Positions 29,059 to 36,006 of a stretch of 64,000 nt of DNA are shown piece after piece (positions within the stretch are counted from its first letter, which is position 1; each line of letters opens with the position of its first letter). The translations under genes and the position numbers were made by a program. This stretch comes from Streptomyces sp. NBC_01016 (GTDB taxonomy: Bacteria > Actinomycetota > Actinomycetes > Streptomycetales > Streptomycetaceae). The stretch covers positions 1,612,001 through 1,676,000 of the forward strand of contig NZ_JAPEOQ010000002.1 in the NCBI RefSeq assembly GCF_026341035.1, read 5' to 3'. The notes under the pieces were generated by a model, which had not been told where the DNA came from, did no database searches, and saw nothing but the letters and a program-made list of their open reading frames with translations.

Positions 29059-29158
29059 GGCGGTCCGTTCGCGTTCGGGCACGTCATGACCTCCCCGGCC
29101 GTTCACACAACGGCGGCCGGGGACGGTACCGTTCAGTAGCGCCCCGTTCGCCGGCGCC

Positions 29159-29349
29159 CTAGGGTCTGTCCGGCGGGTCAGGTCGCTTCCGGGTGGCCGT
29201 CATCGATCGGTGCCGGTGAGCGGGGGCTGGTGTGTGCAGCTGCAAGGCGGACGATTGAGGCATCGCGGAGCGATGGTGATTGAGGACAACGCCGCAGATG
29301 TGCGTGCCAGGGCCCGCAACCGCGACATGATCCGCCGGATAGACCCTAG
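29159..29349. mobile_element. MITE-like element with 28-bp terminal inverted repeats
   Basis: A 191-bp element between aroB and the P-loop gene. Its ends (29159-29186 and 29322-29349) are inverted repeats of 28 bases with three mismatches; both begin with CTAGGGTCT. There is no transposase frame inside. The outer CTAG on both sides could be part of the repeat or a target duplication. I recall closely similar intergenic sequences in other Streptomyces, which fits a non-autonomous element moved by an IS elsewhere; family not assigned. The rest of the 29059-29379 gap shows nothing clear. Confidence 0.7.
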
Positions 29350-29379
29350 TGACCGTCGTACGAGATGGAGTGGCACCGG

Positions 29380-30249
29380 ATGCAGCAAGCAGGGGGGTCT
29401 CCGCTGCCGCCGCCCCACCGGCCGGAGCACAGGCCGGCCGGCCCCTTGCCGCAGGCGAGTCACGCCCCGCAGCCGCCCGGTGTGCCGGGCTTCAGCGGAG
29501 CGCCGCCGCACCACCCGCCCGCCCAACCGCCGCACATCCAGGCGCCGCAGGCCCCTGCCCCGCCACCGCCGCAGGCCGCGCATCCGCCGCAGCAGCCGCC
29601 GCGTGAGACCACCGGCCATGTGCAGCTCCCGACCGGCGCCCCCGTCGCGGTGCCGAGTCCGCCGCCCGCGCAGGCGCCCGCCGACGCGACCTCGACCACG
29701 CTCGCCGTGCTGCTCATCGGTCCCGCGGGTGCGGGCAAGACGAGTGTCGCGAAGTACTGGGCGGAGAGCCGTCGGGTCCCGACGGCCCACATCAGCCTCG
29801 ACGACGTACGGGAATGGGTTCGCTCGGGCTTCGCGGACCCGCAGAGCGGCTGGAACGACAACAGCGAGGCCCAGTACCGGTTGGCCCGCCGCACCTGTGG
29901 TTTCGCCGCGCGCAACTTTTTGGCGAATGGAATCTCCTGCATCCTCGACGATGCGGTGTTCCCGGACCGGCCGGTGGTCGGGCTCGGCGGCTGGAAGCGG
30001 CACGTGGGGCCTGGGCTGCTGCCCGTCGTCCTCCTGCCCGGCCTGGAGATCGTCCTGGAGCGCAACTCCCGGCGCAGCGGCAACCGGCGTCTCACCGACG
30101 AGGAGGTGGCCCGGATCCACGGGCGGATGGCGGGCTGGTACGGCTCGGGCCTCCCGATCATCGACAACTCCCAGCTGGACGTCCCCGGCACGGCGCAGGT
30201 CCTGGACGACGTCCTGGCCCGCGCCATCACGAGCCCACCGAAGTGGTGA
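29380..30249 (+). CDS. P-loop NTPase with proline-rich N-terminus (AAA/kinase-like)
   Basis: Function not recognised. The ATG 29380 has GGAG 8 bases upstream and gives 289 residues; ATG 29365 would add 5. Residues 1-110 are very rich in Pro, Gln, Ala and His and probably disordered. The P-loop domain follows with GPAGAGKTS near 121-129, then SLDDVREWVRSG, a helical stretch, ISCILDDAVFPDR (Walker B-like), LERNSRRSGNRRLTDEEVARIH and a short tail. The layout resembles small polynucleotide- or zeta-toxin-like kinases (P-loop, D-D-V-R, Arg-rich lid), but no antitoxin partner is visible. It lies between the MITE and the repeat island. Confidence 0.78.
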   Translation: MQQAGGSPLPPPHRPEHRPAGPLPQASHAPQPPGVPGFSGAPPHHPPAQPPHIQAPQAPAPPPPQAAHPPQQPPRETTGHVQLPTGAPVAVPSPPPAQAPADATSTTLAVLLIGPAGAGKTSVAKYWAESRRVPTAHISLDDVREWVRSGFADPQSGWNDNSEAQYRLARRTCGFAARNFLANGISCILDDAVFPDRPVVGLGGWKRHVGPGLLPVVLLPGLEIVLERNSRRSGNRRLTDEEVARIHGRMAGWYGSGLPIIDNSQLDVPGTAQVLDDVLARAITSPPKW

Positions 30250-30389
30250 CGGTGGGGTAGGCGTAGGCCTGGCGGCGGGGCGGGTGGGGTCGGCGGGCCG
30301 ACGGGGCCTTCGAGGTTGGCTGGGGCGGGGCTGCCTACGGGGTCGGCGGGCTTGATACCGGTGGGCTCTGCTGGGGCGGGGCGGGGTAT

Positions 30390-30580
30390 GCGGTGCCCGC
30401 GTACCGGTTCCCTCCGGCCGATGCGGGCCTGCGGCGTCCCGTGCGGGTTCCTTCCGCCCGACGTGGCTTTGCGGCGCCCGCGTGCGGGTTCCCTCCGGCT
30501 GACGAGGGCCTGCGGTGTCCCGTGCGGGTTCCCTCCGGCTGACGAGGGCCTGCGGTGTCCCGTGCCGGTTCCTCCGCCCA
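30390..30580 (+). repeat. 40-bp tandem repeat, about five units
   Basis: Units share GGTTCCCTCCGGCYGA; the GGTT marks fall at 30406, 30446, 30487, 30527 and 30567. The two units from 30486 to 30565 are nearly identical, the outer ones diverge. The period is not a multiple of three. Confidence 0.8.
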
Positions 30581-30692
30581 TCTCCCACCCGCCCGCCCCC
30601 TCCGGGGGCGTCGGTCCGACGGGGTGTTGCCCGTGGCGTGGGCCGTCCTGTCGCCGACCGGGTTCTCTGCCTGTTGCGGTCGATCGGCTCAC

Positions 30693-30749
30693 GCCGCGGG
30701 GCTCTGCCCCGGACCCCGCTGCTCAAGCGCCGCAGGGGCTTTATTTGCC
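30693..30749 (+). repeat. REP-like palindromic element, copy B
   Basis: CCGCGGGGCTCTGCCCCGG hairpin followed by CTCAAGCGCCGCAGGGGCTT, the same design as copies near 9406, 58481 and 62784. It lies between the 40-bp and 56-bp arrays. Confidence 0.7.
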
Positions 30750-30800
30750 CAGCTCGACCGTGACGGTGCGGAGCGCGGCTCCCGCCGCGAACAAGCGGCC

Positions 30801-31289
30801 GTCGCCTTGGGCAGCCCGGCGTCGACCACGGCTCCTGCTTGTGGCGGTCGGCCGCAACTGCCTGGGGCGATCTGTGGCCACCACGGTTCCCCACCCGTGG
30901 CGGTCGGCCGCAACCGCCTCGCGCAATCTGCGGCCATCACGGCTCCCAACTCGTGGCGTGCGACCGCAACCGCTTCGTGCGAACTGCCGCCACCACGTCT
31001 CCTGTCCCTGGCGGTCGACGCCGTCCTGCCTCGTGCAATCCGCCGCCATCCACGGCTCCCGCTCATGGCGGTCGACGCTGACCCGCCTTGTGCAATCCAC
31101 CACCAGCCACGACTTCCCACCCATGGCGGTCGGCCGCAGCTGCCTTGGGCAATCTGCCGCCACTACGGCTCCCACCCACGGCGGTCGGCCGCAACTGCCT
31201 TGGGTGATCTGTGGCCACCACGACTCCCCACCCGTGGCGGTGGGCCGCCCCCGACTTGGGCAATCTGCCGCCTTGGGCGGCAGGGTGGG
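30801..31289 (+). repeat. 56-bp tandem repeat, eight units plus a partial
   Basis: Units begin with a variant of GTGGCGGTCGGCCGC at 30841, 30897, 30953, 31008, 31065, 31123, 31178 and 31234; part of a ninth precedes at 30801. Many units can fold: GTGGCGG pairs with CCGCCAC about 35 bases on, and TGCC-TTG-GGCA forms an inner hairpin. The copies are degenerate, and the period of 55-58 bp shifts reading frame. Confidence 0.85.
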
Positions 31290-31355
31290 CAAGGCGGCGC
31301 ACGGTGCCGCGCAACGAACACGGAAGGCCCGGCCCCGGCACAGGTCGCCGACCTC

Positions 31356-31911
31356 GGCGCAGCGGGCCAGGCCCCGGGGCGGGCCGGAGCCCCCGGAGGG
31401 GGCGGGTGGTGGGAGATGAGCGGGCACTGGCGCAGCCGGGGGTGGTGTGGTGCCGTGCACCGGCCCAGTGGTGTGCCGTTCCCGGCGAAGCTCCGTTCCT
31501 CGGCGCTGCGCACGCATCACGGCGGGCGCCACCCCTGAGAGAGCCGGCCCCGGGGAGGCCCGCTCCTGTCAGATGCGGGCCCCGGCGCAGCGGGCCAGGC
31601 CCCGGGTGGGCCGAAGACGCCGGTGGGAGCGGGTAGGAGAGGGACGACCGGGCGTTGGCGCAGCCGGGGGTGGTGTGGCGCCGCGCACCGGTCCAGTGGT
31701 GCGTCGGCACCGGTGGAGCTCCACCCTCGGCGCTGCGCACGCGTCACGACGGGCGCCAAGCCTGAGGGAGCCCGGGCCCAAGCCCCGTATACCTGTCACG
31801 ATCCGGGCCCCGGCACCGCGGGCCGGCCCCCGGGCGAGCCGAAGCCCCCGGAGGGGGCGGGTGGGAGGGAGATGAGCGGGGATCGGCGCAGCCAGGGGTT
31901 GTGCGGCGCCC
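31356..31911 (+). repeat. 228-bp tandem repeat, two full units and a partial third
   Basis: GGCGCAGCGGGCCAG starts at 31356 and 31584, and a diverged copy at 31812. Shared blocks include GCGCAGCCGGGGGTGGTGTGG and CTCGGCGCTGCGCACGC. The period of exactly 228 (76 codons) keeps open frames on both strands, but no gene features were found. Confidence 0.8.
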
Positions 31912-31944
31912 TGCAATGAGCGCGGCAGACGTTGCCCCGGTAAG

Positions 31945-32085
31945 GCGCCCCCCGGCGCCGTGCCCCCATCAGGTAAGCGTGGCCCCGGGCAAGGCTCCAA
32001 CCCCCGGCGCCGCGCCCCCATCAGGCAAGCGCGGATCCCGGCAAGGCCCCAACCCCCGGTGCCCCGCACTCATCAGGCGGGCCCC
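31945..32085 (+). repeat. 52-bp tandem repeat, three units
   Basis: The mark CATCAGG falls at 31967, 32019 and 32071, exactly 52 bp apart. Units are C-rich (CCCCCGGCGCCG followed by CATCAGG). Confidence 0.75.
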
Positions 32086-32240
32086 GCCCCCGGATGACGC
32101 TGCCACCAACCCCGCCACAGCTCACCCCGGCGGCCTCGCGCACCAAACCCCCGGCACGAGCCCACCCGCCCCACCCCCGGAGGGACCCGTCCGGACGCGC
32201 TTGGACGGCCGTCACCCGTGCCCGCTCGTACGCTCGCGTC

Positions 32241-33359
32241 ATGGCAGAGGTGCACGCGGCCCGACGGGACCGGCTCAGAGAGCGCGCTACGGCGGGCGGC
32301 AGCGCGGCCGCCCTCGTCTCGCGCCCCGCCAACGTCCGCTACCTGGCTGGAACGGCACCGCACGGCGCCGTCCTCCTGCTGGGCCGGGACCTCGGCGGCG
32401 GTGACGACCTCCTGCTGTGCGCGCGAGCGCCCAGCGAGGAACCCGCCGACGGCCGGCTCGACGAAGCGCTGCGGGTACAGGTCCTGGACGTACCCGCGGG
32501 GGACCCGGCCGTCGCCGCCGCGGACGTGGCCGCGGCCCGCGGGGCCGACTCGCTCGCCGTCGAGGAGCACCACCTGACGGTGGCCCGGCACCGTGCGGTC
32601 GGCTCCGTGGCACCCCGGCTCCGTCTGCTGGACCTCAACAGCGGGGTCGAGCAGCTCCGCCTCGTCAAGGACGAGGAGGAGATCTCCTGTCTGCGGATAG
32701 CGGCAGAGATCGCCGACCAGGCGCTCGGTGAGCTGCTCGAGTCCATCCTCGTCGGCCGAACGGAGCGGCACCTCTCCCTCGAACTGGAACGTCGACTTGT
32801 CGACCACGGCGCCGACGGTGCCGCCTTCCCCACCTCCGTGGGCACGGGCCCGAACTCGGGGCGCGTGGCCCACCGGCCCACCGACCGCCGGGTCGAGGAG
32901 GGTGATTTCCTCTCCGTGTGCCTGGGCGCGACGTACCGCGGCTACCGCTGCGAGATCGGCCGTACGTTCGTCATCGGAACCTCGCCCGCGGACTGGCAGA
33001 TCGAGCTGTACGACCTCGTCTTCGCCGCCCAGCGGGCCGCCCGGGAGAGCCTGGCGCCGGGCGTCGAGTGCCGCGAAGTGGACCGGGCCGCCCGTCACGT
33101 CCTGGACGCGGCAGGGTATGGTGACGGGCTCGCGCCGCTGACCGGACACGGTGTGGGACTCGAAATCGACGAGGACCCGCAGTTGGCCCCCGCAGCCATG
33201 GGTAAACTGGACACTTGTGTGCCGGTCACCGTCGAGCCGGGGGTCCACCTCCCGGGTCGGGGCGGCGTCCGGATCGATGACACGCTCGTCGTCCGCCCCG
33301 AGGCGGACGGCGGACCCGAGCTACTCACCATCACGACCAAGGAGCTGCTCGCGCTCTAG
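32241..33359 (+). CDS. M24-fold (Xaa-Pro peptidase-like) protein with altered metal ligands
   Basis: Creatinase/aminopeptidase P-fold protein, 372 residues from ATG 32241. There is no ribosome site; TACGCT at 32229-32234 could be the -10 of a leaderless promoter. The N-terminal creatinase-like domain spans about 1-135, the M24 domain about 140-372 (LRLVKDEEEISCLRIAAEI, TGHGVGLEIDEDPQL, VTVEPGVHLP). Of the five usual metal ligands, the first Asp is replaced (VCLGA where DxGA is expected), the second Asp is Glu (RCEIGRT) and the last Glu is Asp (RIDDT); His and the VEPG Glu remain. It may be inactive as a peptidase. It precedes efp, as pepP/pepQ genes often do. Confidence 0.88.
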   Translation: MAEVHAARRDRLRERATAGGSAAALVSRPANVRYLAGTAPHGAVLLLGRDLGGGDDLLLCARAPSEEPADGRLDEALRVQVLDVPAGDPAVAAADVAAARGADSLAVEEHHLTVARHRAVGSVAPRLRLLDLNSGVEQLRLVKDEEEISCLRIAAEIADQALGELLESILVGRTERHLSLELERRLVDHGADGAAFPTSVGTGPNSGRVAHRPTDRRVEEGDFLSVCLGATYRGYRCEIGRTFVIGTSPADWQIELYDLVFAAQRAARESLAPGVECREVDRAARHVLDAAGYGDGLAPLTGHGVGLEIDEDPQLAPAAMGKLDTCVPVTVEPGVHLPGRGGVRIDDTLVVRPEADGGPELLTITTKELLAL

Positions 33360-33420
33360 CCCGCAAAGGCTGCTCGCGTGCCCCTGGGTCGTCCACGTCA
33401 GTCCAGGAGATTCCGCAACC

Positions 33421-33987
33421 GTGGCTTCCACGAACGACCTCAAGAACGGCCTGGTGCTCAAGCTCGACGGGGGCCAGCTCTGGTCCGTCGTCGAGTTCCA
33501 GCACGTCAAGCCCGGCAAGGGCCCTGCCTTCGTGCGCACCAAGCTCAAGAACGTGCTCTCCGGCAAGGTCGTCGACAAGACGTTCAACGCCGGCGTCAAG
33601 GTCGACACGGCCACCATTGACAAGCGCGACATGCAGTTCTCGTACATGGACGGCGACTACTTCGTCTTCATGGACATGCAGACGTACGACCAGCTGCACG
33701 TCGACCGCAAGGCCGTCGGTGACGCCGCCAACTTCCTGATCGAGGGCTTCGAGGCCACGGTCGCCCAGCACGAGGGCGAGGTGCTCTTCGTCGAGCTGCC
33801 GGCCGCCGTCGAGCTGGTCATCAAGGAGACCGAGCCGGGCGTCCAGGGCGACCGCTCCACCGGCGGCACCAAGCCCGCCATCCTGGAGACCGGCCACCAG
33901 ATCAACGTGCCGCTCTTCGTCACCACGGGTGAGAAGATCAAGGTCGACACCCGCTCCAGCGACTACCTCGGCCGGGTGAACAGCTAA
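33421..33987 (+). CDS. efp: Translation elongation factor P
   Basis: EF-P relieves ribosome stalling at polyproline stretches by binding near the P site. The GTG at 33421 has CCAGGAGA about 10 bases upstream and gives 188 residues. The three OB/KOW domains are complete; the loop that reaches the peptidyl centre reads HVKPGKGPAF (about 27-36), with Lys at the modifiable position. No epmA, epmB, earP or ymfI-type gene is visible near it. nusB starts two bases after the stop. Confidence 0.98.
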   Translation: MASTNDLKNGLVLKLDGGQLWSVVEFQHVKPGKGPAFVRTKLKNVLSGKVVDKTFNAGVKVDTATIDKRDMQFSYMDGDYFVFMDMQTYDQLHVDRKAVGDAANFLIEGFEATVAQHEGEVLFVELPAAVELVIKETEPGVQGDRSTGGTKPAILETGHQINVPLFVTTGEKIKVDTRSSDYLGRVNS

Positions 33988-33989
33988 CC

Positions 33990-34424
33990 GTGGCTGCCCG
34001 TAATACGGCCCGCAAGCGCGCCTTTCAGATCCTCTTCGAGGCAGACCAGCGCGGCGCCGACGTCCTGACGGTTCTCGCGGACTGGATCCGGCACTCCCGC
34101 AGTGACACGCGGCAGCCCCCGGTCAGCGAGTACACGATGGAGCTGGTCGAGGGGTACGCCAAGCAGGCGTCCCGGATCGACGAGCTCATCTCGCAGTACT
34201 CCGTCGGGTGGACCCTTGACCGGATGCCGGTCGTCGACCGCAACATCGTGCGGCTCGGCGCCTATGAGCTGGTCTGGGTCGACGGGACCCCGGACGCCGT
34301 GGTGATCGACGAGGCCGTTCAGCTGGCCAAGGAGTTCTCCACCGACGAGTCACCGGCGTTCATCAACGGACTGTTGGGTCGCTTCAAGGACCTGAAGTCG
34401 TCCCTGCGTCGCGACGAGGCCTGA
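33990..34424 (+). CDS. nusB: Transcription antitermination factor NusB
   Basis: Binds boxA RNA together with S10 during rRNA antitermination. The GTG at 33990 lies 2 bp after the efp stop, giving 144 residues. The start AARNTARKRAFQILFEADQRG, the central DRMPVVDRNIVRLGAYEL and the end DESPAFINGLLGRF are typical and complete. efp-nusB co-occurrence is common in bacteria. A strong terminator follows. Confidence 0.97.
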   Translation: MAARNTARKRAFQILFEADQRGADVLTVLADWIRHSRSDTRQPPVSEYTMELVEGYAKQASRIDELISQYSVGWTLDRMPVVDRNIVRLGAYELVWVDGTPDAVVIDEAVQLAKEFSTDESPAFINGLLGRFKDLKSSLRRDEA

Positions 34425-34455
34425 GCCCCGCCGCCGAGCGCAGCACCGTTCCGCG

Positions 34456-34494
34456 GGCCCGGAGCAGAACATGAACAATGTTCTGCTCCGGGCC
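34456..34494 (+). terminator. Terminator after nusB
   Basis: Perfect 17-bp stem (34456-34472 with 34478-34494) around GAACA. It closes the efp-nusB unit. Confidence 0.8.
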
Positions 34495-34518
34495 TGGTGC
34501 GTTTCCGGGGATCTTCAC

Positions 34519-34524
34519 TAAGTT
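34519..34524 (+). promoter_or_regulatory. Putative -10 for a leaderless transporter-decarboxylase transcript
   Basis: TAAGTT ends 6 bp before the transporter ATG, and no Shine-Dalgarno sequence is seen, so transcription may begin at the start codon. Confidence 0.4.
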
Positions 34525-34530
34525 CTGGTC

Positions 34531-36006
34531 ATGTCACCGACAGGCCTCCCCGCGCGCGTGCGCATCGGCTACGGGCTCGGCTCCCTCGCCACCGGAACCT
34601 TCGGCACGGTCCCGGGCCTGTTGCTGCTGTACTACCTGACCGACGTGCTCGGCGTCGGAGCGGGACTGGCCGGGCTGCTCGTCTTCCTGCCCAAGGTCTG
34701 GGACGTGCTGTTCAACCCGTGGGTCGGCGGTCGCTCCGACCGCAGCACCCGCTCGCGCCTCGGCCCGCGCCGCTCCTGGATGCTGCTCGGCGCGCTCACC
34801 CTGCCGGTCTGCTTCGCGGGCATGTTTGCTGCCCCCGCCGGCCTCGAAGGCGGACCCGCCGCCGCGTACGTGGCCGTCCTGTTCCTGCTCAGCGCCTCCG
34901 CGTACGCCTGCTTCCAGGTCCCGTACGTCGCGCTGCCCGCGGAACTCACGGGTGATCCGGACGAGCGGGCCCGGGTCATGGCCTGGCGGGTCGCCTTCCT
35001 CGCCGTGGCCATCCTGCTGTCCGGCTCCCTCGCCCCGATCCTCGCGGGCGCCACCGGCGACGACCGGGGGAGCGCGGGCGGGTACCGGCTGATGGGTGTG
35101 GTGATCGGCGGGCTGCTCGCCGTGGGCATGCTGGCCGCCGTGCTCGCCACGGCGGGAGCGCCCAGCGTTATACGTAATACGCGGGACGTCATACGTACAA
35201 CGCGTGACGCCACACCAGCACCGGCGGACGTCATACGTACAACCAGCGAGTCGAGTCTGCGCGCGCAGCTGCGCGCCGCCCGGGGCAATGCGCCCTTCGG
35301 CTGGCTGTTCGGCGCGTACGTCGTGCAGGCCGCCGCGTCCGGCCTGATGCTCGTCGGCACCCAGTACTTCGCGACGTACATCCTCGGCCGGCCGAGCGCC
35401 ACCACCGTGCTGTTCGCCTGCCTCATCGTGCCGTCGCTCCTCGCGATGCCCCTGTGGCTGGCCATGGGCCGCCGAACGGGCAAGCGGAACGCGGCAGTCG
35501 GGGCTTCCGTCTGCTTCCTGCTGGGGGCGCTCGGCGCCGCCGCGGGACGTGAACTGCCGACGACGCTGGTCTACGTGGCCGTGGCCGTGGCGGGCGTCGG
35601 GTATGCGGGCATGCAGATGCTGCCGCTCGCGATGCTCGGCGACGCGATCGCCGCGGACGCCTACACCAGCGGGCGGCGCAGGGCCGGAGTCTTCACCGGC
35701 CTGTGGACCGCCGGTGAGACACTCGGACTCGCCCTGGGCCCCGGCCTGTTCGGGCTCGTCCTCGCGCTGGGCGGGTTCGTCTCGTCCGATGCCACTGACC
35801 GCGTCGCGCAGCCCGGCTCGGCGCTGACCGCGATCGTCATCGGCTTCGGCGCACTGCCCGCCCTGCTGCTCGCGCTGAGCCTTCCGCTGCTGGCCAGGTA
35901 CCGCCTCACCGAGTCCGAACTGATCCGCCTGCGCGCCGACTTCGACGAGTCCTTCGCGCCCGGCGAGCACCCAGAGCCCACCCAGCGAGACGAGGAGTCC
36001 GCATGA
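34531..36006 (+). CDS. MFS transporter, GPH (MelB-like) type
   Basis: Predicted 12-helix secondary transporter of 491 residues, most like the glycoside-pentoside-hexuronide:cation symporters. The N-terminal RIGYGLGSLATGTFG and the KVWDVLFNPWVGGRSDRSTR segment (near 50-70) match that group. Helices 1-6 and 7-12 are separated by a cytoplasmic loop (about 205-245) that carries an unusual repeat, DVIRTTR-type, three times. Substrate is not evident. The stop overlaps the start of the PLP decarboxylase gene (ATGA), so the two are coupled; this could mean uptake of the decarboxylase substrate or exchange with its product. Confidence 0.85.
   Translation: MSPTGLPARVRIGYGLGSLATGTFGTVPGLLLLYYLTDVLGVGAGLAGLLVFLPKVWDVLFNPWVGGRSDRSTRSRLGPRRSWMLLGALTLPVCFAGMFAAPAGLEGGPAAAYVAVLFLLSASAYACFQVPYVALPAELTGDPDERARVMAWRVAFLAVAILLSGSLAPILAGATGDDRGSAGGYRLMGVVIGGLLAVGMLAAVLATAGAPSVIRNTRDVIRTTRDATPAPADVIRTTSESSLRAQLRAARGNAPFGWLFGAYVVQAAASGLMLVGTQYFATYILGRPSATTVLFACLIVPSLLAMPLWLAMGRRTGKRNAAVGASVCFLLGALGAAAGRELPTTLVYVAVAVAGVGYAGMQMLPLAMLGDAIAADAYTSGRRRAGVFTGLWTAGETLGLALGPGLFGLVLALGGFVSSDATDRVAQPGSALTAIVIGFGALPALLLALSLPLLARYRLTESELIRLRADFDESFAPGEHPEPTQRDEESA
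35166..35243 (+). repeat. Low-GC direct repeat inside the transporter gene
   Basis: GACGTCATACGTACAAC occurs at 35185-35201 and again at 35227-35243, 42 bp apart, with a third diverged copy (GTTATACGTAATACGCG) just before. The spacing keeps frame and encodes a DVIR(T/N)T repeat. The composition is clearly more A/T-rich than its surroundings. Confidence 0.75.

Larger units (their letters stand above)
30250..32240. other. Gene-free repeat island
   Basis: About 2 kb with no convincing gene. Long open frames exist in several frames on both strands, but none has a plausible start, ribosome site or domain. The sequence is made largely of four tandem-repeat families, annotated separately, plus one REP-like element. 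Only 40 and 52 bp families and the 56 bp family change frame from unit to unit; the 228-bp one does not. Confidence 0.75.

Noticed and set aside
29059..29158. Transposase remnant next to the MITE
   Set aside because: No frame with transposase features was found; only the inverted-repeat element is supported.
30390..31289. Possible CRISPR array
   Set aside because: Repeats are directly adjacent without unique spacers, and no cas gene is present.
30316..31875. Several plus- and minus-strand open frames in the repeat island
   Set aside because: They change register across repeats, lack ribosome sites and give Pro/Arg/Ala-rich products without domains.
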